From positions 141,876,001 through 141,940,000 of the forward strand of contig NC_064820.1 in the NCBI RefSeq assembly GCF_024166365.1: DNA of 64,000 bases. Reading direction: 5' to 3'. The stretch comes from Elephas maximus indicus (lineage: Eukaryota > Chordata > Mammalia > Proboscidea > Elephantidae). The translations under genes and the position numbers were made by a program. Below the pieces are notes generated by a model. The model did not search any database. It saw only the letters and a list, made by a program, of their open reading frames with translations, and was not told where the DNA came from. Within the stretch, counting starts at the first letter, position 1. Every line of letters starts with the position of its first letter. Below, piece by piece: positions 23,137 to 33,180 of this stretch.

Positions 23137-23852
23137 GTTCTACATCCCACCTTGGTGAATAGTGACTGGGGTCTTTAAAGCTTGTGAGTGGCCATCTAAT
23201 ATACAAGAGTTGGTCTCTTCTAGTCCAGAGCAAAGAAGGGCAAAGAAAACCAAAGACTCAAGGAAACAACTAGTCCAAAGGACTAAGGGACTACTTGAAC
23301 CACAGTCTCCACTAGCCTGAGACCAGAAGAACTAGATGATGCCAGGCTACAACTACTGACCACTCTGACTGGGACCATATTGGTAGGTCATGGGCACAGT
23401 GGGAGAAAAATCTAGAAGAAAATTCAAACTCATAAATAAGACCATGTTTACTGGTATAATAGAGACTGGTGAAACCCCCAAGACTATGGCCCTTAGTCAC
23501 CCTTCAAATTTGGAACTGAAATCACTCCCAAAAATCACGTTGTAACTATACAATAGGCCTATAAATAGAACAATAACACCAGTGAGGAATGTATATCTCA
23601 GAACAATCAACTTTATGTGACCTAAAGGGCAGCTGTGCCCTAAATTAAAATTTAGAAGGACGGTAGGGGCAGGAAAGCTAGGCAAATGGACACAGGGAAC
23701 CCAAGGAGGATGAGGGGAGAGTGCTGACGCTCAGGGCTTTGCAACCAATTCACAAAACGAGCTGTATATAAGTTGTTGAACGGGAAACTAATTTGCTCTC
23801 TAAACTTTCACCTAAACAACAATGAAGTGTTTAAAAAAAAAAACAAAAAACA

Positions 23853-24249
23853 CTCTTTCCATATTAGGGGCCTTAGTCTATTTTGCAGTAGGTGTGTGTA
23901 AACATTATTTCCAGGACTTGTGATGATAGTTGCACATATATGGCGGTCAACCCTTTGATTTGACATGAGCATGGGAAAGTTTAAAATCAAAGCACTATCT
24001 TTCATTTGCAATACATCTTATACTACAATCATAGAAGTTCAATAAGAAAATGCCTATGTTTAATTTCATTTAAAGGTTTGTTTAATTTTCAGAGCTGCAC
24101 TAGATCATGTTTTGCTTCACTATTAAACTAATTCTTTTTTTTCCTAAATCTAATATTGCTAAAAATAAATAGATGCAAAAATTATCAGATAAACCACTAT
24201 CAAATATATCTACAGCAGAATATAATTTGGTTATAAGCATTAAGCTACA
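23853..24249. other. no gene seen
   Basis: Short single-copy-like stretch between the L1 poly(A) and the next RTE. Nothing recognisable. Confidence 0.55.
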
Positions 24250-26553
24250 AATTGTTGTTATTGTTATTGTTAGGTGCCATTGAATCAGTTCCGACATGCA
24301 GCAACCCTATGTATGAAAGAACGAAACACTGCCTGGTCCTGTGCCATCTCCACAATGGTTGTTATGCTAGAGCTCATTGCTGGAGCCACAGTCTCAATCC
24401 ATCTGGTTGAGGGTCTTCCTGTCTTTGGTTGACCCTTCACTTTACCAAGCATGATGTTCTTCTCCAGGGACAGGTCTCTTCTGACAACATGTTCAAAGTA
24501 TGTGAGATGAAGTCTTGCCATCCTTGCTTCTAAGAAGCATTCTGGCTATGCTTCTTCCAAGACAGATTTGTTCTTTCTTCTGACAGTCCATGGTATTTCA
24601 ATATTCTTCACCAACACCATAATTCAAAGGCATCAATTCTTCTTCTGTCTTTCTTATTCATTGTCCTACTTTCGCATGCAGATGAGGCAATTGGAAGCAC
24701 TATGGCTTGGATCAGGTGCACCTTAGTCCTTAAAGTGACATCTTTGCTGTTTAACACTTTAAAGAGGTCTTTTGCAGCAGATTTGCTCAATGTAATGCAT
24801 CATTTGATTTCTTGACTGCTGCTTCCATGGGAGTTGCTTGCAGATCCAAGTAAAATAAAATCCTTGACAACGTCAATCTTTTCTCCGTTTATCATGATGT
24901 CACTTATTAGTGCAGTTGTGAGGATTTTTTTCCTTTTTTAATGTTGAAGTGTAATCCATACTGAAGGTTGTAGTCCTTGAGAGCCATCAGTAAGTGCTTC
25001 AAGTCCTCTTCACTTTCAGTAAGCAAGGTTGTGTTATCTGCATAACACAGGTTGTTAAATGATTCTTCCTATAATCCTTACACCCCGTTCTTCTTCATGT
25101 AGTCCAGCTTCTCGGATTATTTGCTCAGCATATAGATTGAATATGTATGGAGAAAGGATACAACCCTGATACACACCTTTCCTGACTTTAAACCACGAAG
25201 TATCCTCTTGTTCTGTCTGAATGACAGCCGCTTGGTCTATGTAAGGTTCATCATGAGCACAATTAAGTGTTCTGGAATTCTCATTCTTTGCAATGTTATC
25301 CATAATTTATTATAATTCCCACAGCTGAATGCCTTTGAATAGTCAATGAAACACAGGTAAATATCTGTGGTATTCTCTGCTTTCAGCCAGGATCCATATG
25401 ACATTGGTATTGATAGCCCTCGTTCCACATCCTCTTCTGAAACTGGCTTCAATTTCTGGCAGTTCCCCTGTCAATATACTGCTGCAACCAGCATTGAAAG
25501 ATCTTCACAAAATTTTACTTGCATGTGATATTAATGATATTTCTTGATAATATCTTCATTCTGTTGGATCAGTTTTCTTTGGAATAGGCATAAATAAATA
25601 TGTCTCTTCCAGTCAGTTGACCAAGTAGCTGTCCTCCAAATTTCTTGACATAGGCAAATGAGCACATCCAGGGCTGCATTTGTTTGTTAAAAACATCTCA
25701 ATTTGTATTCCACCAATTCCTGGAGCCTTGTTTTTCACCAATGCCTTTGATGCAGCTTGCACTTCTTCCTTCAGTACCATCGATTCTTCATCATATGCTA
25801 CTTCCTGAGTTGATTGAATGTTGACCAATTCTTTATGGTACACAGACTCTGTATTCCTTCCACCTTCATTTGATGCTTCCTGTGTTGCTCAGTATTTTTC
25901 CCATAGGATCCTTCAATATTGCAACTCGAGGCTTGAATTTGCCCTTCAGTTCTTTCAGCTTGGGAAATGCCGAGTATGTTCTTTTCATTTTCTAACTCCA
26001 TGTCTTTGCATATGTCATTATAATACTTTACTTTGTCTTCTCGAGCCACCCTTTGAAATCTTCTGTTCAGTTCTTTTACTTTATGATTTCTGCCCTTGCT
26101 TTAGCTACTCAACATTCAAGAGCAAGTTTCAGAGTCTCTTCTGACTTCCATTTTGGACTTTTCTTTCTTTCCTGTCTCTTTAATGACCTCTTGCTTTCTT
26201 CACATATGATGTCCTTGATGTCATTCCACAGCTGGTCTGGTCTTCAGTCATTAGCATTCAATGCATCAAATCTATTCTTGATATGGTCTCTAAATTCAGG
26301 TGGGATATACTGAAGGTAGTACTTTGGCTCTTGAGTACTTGTTCAGCTTCAACTTCAACTTGCGTATGAGAAACTATGGTCTGTTTGGCAGTCGGCCTCT
26401 GGTCTTTTTCTGATTGATGATATTGAGCTTTCCCTTCATCTCTTTCCACAGATGTAGTTAGTCCATTTGTTTCCTGTGTATTTCATCTGGCAATGTCCAC
26501 ATGCATAGTCTCTGTTTATGTTGGTGAAAAAAAGGCATTTGCAATGAAGAATT
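24250..26553 (-). mobile_element. RTE-type LINE, 5'-truncated (antisense)
   Basis: The RTE 3' tail ((TTG)n and GTTAGGTGCC) is at 24,250. On the complement the ORF is readable in pieces: C-terminal end (24,285-24,521), KDLFKVLNSKDVTLRTKVHL (24,608-24,790), RT motif B relic GVYQGCILSPYIFNLYAEQI (25,055-25,303), motif A relic YLCFIDYSKAF (25,237-25,452), and fingers upstream. It is frame-broken throughout. The 5' side runs into a variant segment at 26,554-26,634, shared with 53.29 kb, instead of the endonuclease sequence found in the longer copies. Confidence 0.92.
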
Positions 26554-26634
26554 AAGGAATGCCAAAATTAAAATTTTGTCAATATTTCATTTTCTGCTTT
26601 GGTGTTTTAATTCTTTCATGAATGGAAGGATTAA
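26554..26634 (-). repeat. RTE-linked variant segment, copy 1
   Basis: ATTAAGGAATGCCAAAATTA onward to TTCATGAATGGAAGGATTAAG. About 85% like 53,293-53,380 by eye, and in both places attached to the same RTE position (GCATTTGCAA-GAAG). It is not present in the RTE copies at 35.4 or 45.9 kb. Confidence 0.7.
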
Positions 26635-26729
26635 GTGCTTCTCCCCTAATGCTCCACATAATGTTACATCCGGCTGATATTATCCAGAGGATAATAGGTT
26701 ACTCAAGAGAAATATTTTTCATTTGACAA

Positions 26730-26867
26730 TGGGGAGGGGGAGGGAGAGAGGAAAGGGGAAGGGATGTAGGAAAAGAAGGGAAAGGGGAAAAGAGTGAATG
26801 AGTGAGTGAGTGCATGAAGGAGGGAGGGAAAGTGGGAGGGAGTAAGGAAGGAAGGAAAGTTTTGAAT
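26730..26867. repeat. purine-rich simple repeat
   Basis: G/A-rich tract of GGGA, GGAA and GAGT units on the plus strand. Open frames across it are low-complexity artefacts. Confidence 0.9.
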
Positions 26868-26870
26868 AAA

Positions 26871-27087
26871 TATACCATATTTCTGCACAAATAACAAGTA
26901 CCTTCTACATTTGCTTGCCAACTATCCACTCCTACATTAAGGTATTTGGTAAGTGCACTATGCTATTTTTTTTTACAGTTACATATTTAAAAAATGGCTC
27001 AGCAATACTTACAATACCTCGTGGGAGGAAGGAGCCACTGGCAAATAAAAAAAGATGTGCATTATTTGTGTAAAAATATGGTAATAA
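26871..27087. mobile_element. fold-back (palindromic) element, copy B
   Basis: Left arm from TATACCATATTTCTGCACAA to GCTATTTTTTTTT. The right arm is its complement, from about 26,985 to 27,087 (ending AAAAATATGGTA). Shared landmarks in both arms: ACCATATTT, CACAAATAA, ATTTGC(T)TGCCA, AGGTATT and GTAAGT. Arms are about 100 bp at roughly 75% by eye around a short A/T-rich centre. TA dinucleotides flank both ends. The same structure recurs at 63.65 kb. I do not recognise the family; a MITE-like DNA transposon is the simplest reading. Confidence 0.75.
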
Positions 27088-27540
27088 TAAACAGGAATTT
27101 GCTGACTTAATCATAGAGCAGCAAATTTTGATTCTTTTTGTCACTGCTGTCCCAAAGTATAACTCGGTTAAGATAAGTAACCAAAATTACTCTTTCAGAA
27201 TTGCAGGCTTCGAAACACTAAAAGTTTGGCCAGATTTGTTAGCTCTAGTGCATTATATTTTTTCATATACCTTAAAAATGTCAAATGACATGAACACAAC
27301 TTCCCTCCACTCAGCATCTCTGAGACACTTCTGCAGATTCTGGGTCACCTGGAAATAAAGGTACAGTCCAATCCCGGTTCTACTTAATTGTTGCAATTTT
27401 CATGTGCCCAGGAGTCTGAGGTCAAAATGAATTCAAGCTTTGGACAAGGAATAATGGTGATAAACTCGGCTTCTCCTTTTATTACACTTGTGTGAGTGTG
27501 TGCATGCATGCACATGTACACACATGATGTACAGATGAGA
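27088..27540. other. no gene seen
   Basis: Single-copy-like DNA with a (TG)n/ATGCATGCACATGTAC alternating purine-pyrimidine patch at about 27,490-27,530, just before the MaLR element. Confidence 0.5.
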
Positions 27541-28440
27541 GATATTTTGGGGTACACAATTCAATCCATAACTTTCTACCCTTTGGCTCCCAAAATTCAT
27601 GTCTTTGGTACATGTAAAACACTTCCAACCCATCATATCATAACAGGCATAATAAAGACATTTCCGTTACAAATGGGATAAATTGGAGGGAAAAAAGAAT
27701 AACAGGCACCAAGCAAGTCAAACACCCAGAAAAACAATTTACATTAGTTCTCAAGGCTTGAAAATAATCCTCTGTTCTCTGAGACCATTTAGGCAATGGC
27801 CCTGCTCTCTAGACTCTGGGCGTTGTCCACACTCTCCAGATTTTGGGTGAAGGCCATTTGGCCCTAGGCTTCAGCTCCTTCTTCCAGGCCCACTGGTACA
27901 GTAACTCTACCCCCTTGCATTTGGCCAGTCCCCTTCTCCTAGTCCACCTGAGTGACAACTCAAACCCCTTGGCTCTGGAAGGCCCCTTTTTTCTGCTCCT
28001 TGTGCATGGCAGCCCTGCCTCCTCAGCTTTGGGCAGAGAATCTGTCCCTATCCCGCTGGCACTGGTGAAAGGCAGCCCCAAACTCCAGAACTAAGTTGGT
28101 GAAGATATGACTCTTTGAAACTTAAGACGCTGTGGCCTCATCTTTTGAAAGCCTAGTGGCCATGACTCCACAATTTGAGACCTCAGAGGTTGTAGACCTA
28201 GTCTTTGAGACTGAGGCAGCTCTGATTGCTGTGTTTCTCATCTCTTCAGCTTCTGCTTTCTGGCTCCTTGGTCTCTCAGCCCCTTGGGCTTCTTGGTCAG
28301 CCTGGGGTTTGCCCTACTCAGGCAAATGTTCCAAAGCTCTTTAGCTCCACTGATAAGTGCCTGAAGGCACCTCAGTCCACCAGTAAACCTCAATCAGAAG
28401 ACGCTTAACTCTCTTGCTCTGTGGGTCAGAAAGCCTATCC
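27541..28440 (-). mobile_element. MaLR-type LTR element: 3' LTR start and internal 3' part (antisense)
   Basis: On the complement, internal non-coding sequence ends in a purine-rich stretch (GAGCCAAAGGGTAGAAAG), and the LTR start TTATGGATTGAATTGTGT follows (plus 27,541-27,571). The same LTR start appears at 30,633 and 30,862. The GC-rich internal part (27,780-28,430) lacks open viral genes, as is usual for MaLRs. The 3' LTR is cut after ~30 bp. The element continues at 29,690-30,862, beyond an L1 insertion. Confidence 0.7.
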
Positions 28441-29689
28441 ATTATACGAATGAACATATGCACACACATGTTCATTGTAGCACTATTTGCAATAGCAAAA
28501 AAATAGAAACAACCTAAAAGCCCATCAACAGATAAATGAGTAAACAAATTATGGTCCATACACATAATGGAATACTATGCAAAGATAAAGAACAATGATG
28601 AATCCATGAAATATCTCACAACATGGATGAATCTGGAGGGCAATATGCTGAGTGAAATAAGTCAGCAACAAAAGACAAATATTGTATGAGACAACTATTA
28701 TAAGAACTTGAGAAAAAAGTTAAACAGAGAAAAAACATTTTTTGATAGTTACAAAGGTGGGGAGGGAGGGAGAGGGAAAATCACTAACTAGGTAGTAGAC
28801 AAGTATCCACTTTGGTGAAGGGAAAGATAACACACAATATAGGGGAAGTCAGCAGAACTGAACCAAAGCAAAATCATAGGAGTTCCCTAGACACATCCAA
28901 ACACTTCGAGGGACTGAGTTGCTGGAACTGGGGGCTAGGAACCATAGTCTCAGGGGACATCTAGATTAATTGGTATAAAAAGTTCATAAGAAAAATATTC
29001 CACATCCAACTTTGATGAGTAGCTTCTGGAATCTTAAAAGCTTGCAAGCAAACATCTAAGATACATCCATCAGTCCTATCCTGTCTGGAACAAAGGAGAA
29101 TGAAGAAAATCAAAGACACAAGGAAAATATTAGCCCAAAGGGCTAAAGGACCACATAAACCTGAGACTCCACTAGTCTCAGCCCAGAAGAACTAGATGGT
29201 GCCCAACAACCATCACTGACTGCTCTGACAGAGATGATAAAAGAGAGTCCCAGATAGAATGGGAGAAAAGTGTAGAACAGAATTCAAATTCATGAAAAAA
29301 AGACCAGACATACTGGTCTGACAGATTCTGGAAGAACCCACAGGACTATGGCCCCCAGACACTCTGCTAACTCAGAACCGAAACCACTCCCAAAGCCCAT
29401 TTTTCATCCAAAGATTAGTCAGGCCCATAAAACAAAAAATAATACACATGAGGAACATGCTTCTTAGTTCAATCAAATATATAGGACCAAATGGGTCACC
29501 CTTGCCAAAAAGCAGGAAGAGAAGGCAGGAACAGGAACTGGATGAATGGACACAGGGAACCCCAGGTGGGAAGGGGGGGTGTGCTGTCACATTATGGGGT
29601 TTGCAACCAATATCACAAAATAATATGTGGATAAATTTTTGAATGAGTAATTAACTTCAGCTGTAAACTTTCACCTGAAGTCCACGCAT
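28441..29689 (+). mobile_element. elephant-type L1, 5'-truncated 3' end
   Basis: Starts in the last ~65 codons of ORF2 (ATGAACATATGCACACACATG onward) and carries the full ~1.1 kb of the 3' UTR to TTTCACCTGAAG. It matches the UTR of the L1 ending at 23,852 and defines what is missing from the L1 at 3,018. It splits the internal part of the MaLR element. The end is followed by an ACACA-rich patch rather than a clean poly(A). Confidence 0.88.
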
Positions 29690-29805
29690 GCAAGCACACA
29701 TACACACAAACAAAACTCTTCCAGCCTCTACATATTATTCAGTTGCAAAACCCCTTCCACATTTTAGGTATCTGTTAGAGCAGCACCCCACTCTCAGTAC
29801 CAAAT
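29690..29805 (-). mobile_element. MaLR internal start (primer-binding side)
   Basis: On the complement, directly downstream of the 5' LTR, the sequence reads TGGTACTGAGAGTGGGGTGC, the start expected of MaLR internal regions. This fixes the element's orientation. Confidence 0.7.
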
Positions 29806-30107
29806 TTCTGCCTTACTTATCTAGTGCTGCAATAACAGGAATACAAGTGGATGGCTTTAATAAACAGAAATTTGTTCTTTCAGTGTCTAGGAGGGAGGCT
29901 AGACATCTGAATTAAGGGTGCCAGCTCCCAGGATGGCTTTCCCACTCTGTCAATTCTGAGGGGAGGTCCACGTCATCAATCTTCCCTTGGTCTAGAAGCT
30001 TCTGAATGCAGGAACCCCAGATCCAAAAGATGCACTCCAATCCTGGCACTTCTTTCTCAGTGGCATGAGGCCCTTCTCCTCTCTGCTCAATTCTCTCTTT
30101 TATATTT
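29806..30107 (-). mobile_element. MaLR 5' LTR, distal half
   Basis: Left half of the LTR on the plus map (3' half of the LTR in its own orientation). It aligns with 30,108-30,400 of the nested copy and is interrupted at TATAT by that copy. Confidence 0.75.
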
Positions 30108-30633
30108 TTTTTCTTAGTTATATAGTGCTGCTATAACAGAAATACCACAAGTGGATGACTTTAACAAACAGAAGTTTATTCTCTCACAGCCTAGGAGGCT
30201 AGAAGTCTGAATTCAGGGCATCAGTTCTAGAGGAAATCTTTCTCTCTACGTTGGTTCTGGGGGAAGATTCTTGCTATCAATCTTCCCATGGTCTAGGAGC
30301 TTCTTTGTGCAGGAACCCAGGGTCTAAAGGACATGCTCTGCTCCTGGTACTTCTTTCTTGGTGCCATGGGCTCCCTCTCCTCTCTGCTTGCTTCTCTTTT
30401 TTATATCTCAAAAGAGATTGACTCAAAGTATAGTCTAATTGTGTAGACTGAGTCCTGCCTCATTAACGTAACTGCCTCTAATCCTTGCTCATTAACATCA
30501 TAGAAGTTAGGATTCACAACACATAGCATAGTCACATCAGATCATAAAATAATGAGCAACCACACAATACTGGGAACTATGACCTAGCCAAGTTGATGCA
30601 CATTTTGAGGGGGACACAATTCAATCCATTACA
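30108..30633 (-). mobile_element. solo LTR nested in MaLR 5' LTR
   Basis: About 526 bp. The LTR begins TGTAATGGATTGAATTGTGT on the complement (plus end 30,633) and has a TATA-like stretch near 30,399-30,405. It is flanked by TATTT at 30,103-30,107 and 30,634-30,638, a 5-bp duplication as expected for ERVL/MaLR. It is a second member of the same LTR family as its host. Confidence 0.75.
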
Positions 30634-30862
30634 TATTTCAAAAGAGTTTGACTCAAGATACAACCTAATCCTGTAGACTGATTCCTAACACATAAACATA
30701 ATTGCGTTTTATCCTTCCTCATTAACATCATAGAGGTTAAGATTTACAACACATAGAAAAATCACATCAGATCACAAAATGGTGGACAACCACATAATAC
30801 TGGGAATCATGGCCTAGCCAATTTGACAAACATTTGTGGGGGAAACAATTCAATCTCTAACA
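30634..30862 (-). mobile_element. MaLR 5' LTR, proximal half
   Basis: Resumes the outer LTR (TTCAAAAGAGTTTGACTC) and ends with the complement of TGTTAGAGATTGAATTG at 30,862. Parallel to 30,405-30,633 of the nested copy. Confidence 0.75.
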
Positions 30863-32262
30863 AGGGGCATCTGTGGAATTTTGGAAAGTTAAAAGGAGGT
30901 TTTTTTCAGAATGCAAAGATCTGTAATCTTTGATTTAAAAAAATGAATTTATCTTATTTCCCCTTGCATTCTACTGAGAACTAAGCAACGCAATTTATGC
31001 AACCTTGCCAGGATAATGTAGATTTCCATTTCTATTTTAGCTTAGAGTCTTTAACAAAGTCTGCTTTTCCCCCTTTATGTCACCTCTGCACTGATTTCTC
31101 TCATTTAAACAAGAACACACCTGATTAAGGAGCAGATGTTTTGTCCCTGGGTGGTTGGTTTATTTTTACATAACTATTATATTACAGAAAAGAGACTAAA
31201 TTTGCTAATGAGATAGCTGCACTTGAGTTAGATGAGTCTTTGATCTGGTCTTTTCCACTTCTTACAAAGGAAAGTGTCATATTCCGTGTACAATAACAAA
31301 ATGCCATTACCAAAAGCAGCTGGAAGGTTATAGGAAAGACCTCTGGGCTTAGACACAGAAATCCTTACCAGACGATTAACCTTGGGAAGGTTCTTCAATG
31401 CATCAACTCTCAGGTTCCTAACCTGTGACATTAGTTTAAAATAGTGATCACTCAGGGTTGCTTTGCAGGGTGTCCACACAACACTGGGTGATTTAGAAAT
31501 ATTTAACAGCAATAATACCATACTAATTTTGTATTCTTTTGAGATAATGATTTCAGCTTGAACCCTAAGAAGACAATGATTCTTCCAATCTAAAAGAAGC
31601 AAAAAGGCCCCTGCCTGTGGCTGTCAGAACACACATGGAGAACAGCCACTTTCAGTCCAATTCTGAAATCCATTACTCCATTTAGAGAGCAGAGTGTTGT
31701 GACATTGCAGAGTTGTTCTTATATCTTAGTTTAATAACCACTCACCCTTAAGGATAGTGTATGAGAATAGTGTATGAATGGATATCTTCTAAAAAAAATG
31801 GATATCTTCTAGAGGGAGAGAAAAAAGAAACATACAAGATTTAAAGAGGTAAGTTAAATAAATACATAAACAAATGCAAGGAACTATTTGTGATTGGTAT
31901 TTTGTCTCATGAAGCAGAAAGCATGTTGCCCCACAGCAAAAATGAAAACAAAACAAAACAGACAGATATCTTGCCGCGTACATGAGTATCTCCAGGTACT
32001 GCAATAAGAATGTAGTCTGCAGTACAACCAGCTATACTGAGTGGATTAAAGCTCCCTCCCATTAGCAGTTTAAATAATCTTGTAGAGAGGAAGAAACAAG
32101 GATAACGGTCAGACGCTATGGCAGAGCTTTTTTATTTTATTTACTTCTCATATAACTGTTATCCAAGTTTGTGGCTTTAGTTACGTTCAACAGATTTTTT
32201 AGTCATTTTCACTAAAAACAAGCTAAAAAAATCCTTTAAATACTGTTGTCTATACTGTGTGC
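30863..32262. other. no gene seen; possible MIR relic at ~31,330-31,490
   Basis: Single-copy-like DNA. The stretch with ACCTTGGGAAGGTTCTTCAA and GGTTCCTAACCTGTGACATT resembles a decayed sense MIR. The 124-codon antisense frame at 31,228-31,602 overlaps it and shows no protein family. A 14-bp direct repeat around A6 lies at 31,778-31,811. Confidence 0.5.
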
Positions 32263-32347
32263 ATGGAAACTCTATGGGGCAGTTCTACTCTGTCCTGTAG
32301 GGTCGCTATGAGTCGGAATCGACTCGACGGCGCTGGGTTTTGGTTTT
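32263..32347 (+). mobile_element. young AfroSINE, 5'-truncated to 85 bp, 12-bp target duplication
   Basis: Only the 3' half of the SINE (TGGAAACTCTATGGGGCAGT to GGGTTTTGGTTTTT) between copies of TATACTGTGTGC (32,251-32,262 and 32,348-32,359). It keeps GTCGGAATCGACTCGACGGC with all CpGs, so it is the least-decayed SINE tail here. Confidence 0.95.
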
Positions 32348-32482
32348 TATACTGTGTGCGTATTTTTATGTACACACATACATGCAAATATTAAGGAAAA
32401 GAACCCAGATTGACTATCTGAGTGAAGGAATGAACATTCTGGTATCTCAAGTGAGTAAAACCAGTTAGTGACATTTCTTACA

Positions 32483-32900
32483 TGTTGTTGTTAGGTGCAG
32501 TCGAATCAGTTCCAACTCACAGTGCCCAATCCTTCGCCATCCTCATGATCATCTTTATGCTTGAGCCCATTGTTCCAGCCACGGTGTCAGTCTATCTCAT
32601 TGAGGGTCTTCCTATTTTTCCCTGACCCTCTGCTTTACCAAGCGTGATGTCCTTCCCCAGGGACTGGTCCCTCCTGATAACATGTCCAAAATATGTGAGA
32701 GGAAGTCTCACCATCCTTGTTTCTAAGGAGCATTCTGGCTGTACATCTTCCAAGACAAATTTGTTCATTATTTGGAAGTCCATGGTATATTCAACACTCT
32801 TCACCAACACTGTAATTTAAAGGCATCAATTTTTCTTTGGTCTTCCTTATTCATTGTCAAGTTTTCTCACGCATATGAGGCAATTTAAAACACCATGGCT
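32483..32900 (-). mobile_element. RTE-type LINE 3' fragment (antisense)
   Basis: From the (TTG)n/TTAGGTGC tail through the C-terminal end of the ORF; the antisense frame at 32,592-32,810 contains NKFVLEDVQPECSLETRMVR. It stops at CACCATGGCT. Confidence 0.9.
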
Positions 32901-33180
32901 AGAAGGAAGTTCCATTACAAGAGAGCTAAGAAATACATTTAAATCTCTAATTGTGGTGACGATAGACTCTGTCTCCTCTGATTCCAAAAAAGAAACTCTA
33001 TTGGCAGTGCGTGCAGGAGAAAAGAGCCAGCTACCTAGCACCATCTTGGCCTAGGCCCAGAGAACTTGAGCTAGGCATCACCTCTTCATGCCTGCACCCT
33101 GCCCCAACCTCTTAGGGCTCAAGTGAGGTGTCTCTTAGTCATAAAACATCTGTGCTGGAGTATGCTAGGTATATAGGAAT
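32901..33180. other. spacer between two RTE copies
   Basis: 280 bp of GC-richer sequence. I do not recognise it as RTE, L1 or SINE. It contains ACCATCTTGGCCTAGG and CACCTCTTCATGCCTGCACC. Origin unknown. Confidence 0.5.

Larger units (their letters stand above)
17737..23852 (+). mobile_element. elephant-type L1, 3' part (spacer, ORF2 relic, 3' UTR, poly(A))
   Basis: Continuation of the L1 at 13,025-14,471. After the spacer, ORF2 starts near 17,953 with ATGACAACACTAAATTC. It proceeds through endonuclease, RT (FADDMIL box near 20,280-20,304) and the C-terminal region, to end near 22,310. A long 3' UTR (22,310-23,820) and an A-rich end with AAAAAAAAAAACAAAAAAC close the element. It is heavily mutated and interrupted by SINEs at 19,875, 20,521 and 21,308 and by a solo LTR at 22,816. 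Confidence 0.88.

Noticed and set aside
26699-26929. Pro/Ser/Phe-rich antisense ORFs
   Set aside because: They are translations of a GGGA/GGAA purine tract, a low-complexity artefact.
27809-28344. Several 70-90 codon ORFs on both strands as candidate exons
   Set aside because: The block lies between MaLR landmarks and fits the non-coding internal region of that element; overlapping frames on both strands argue against a protein.
31228-31602. 124-codon antisense ORF as a possible gene
   Set aside because: It overlaps a probable MIR relic, has no recognisable domain, and its composition is like translated non-coding DNA. No splice or promoter context.
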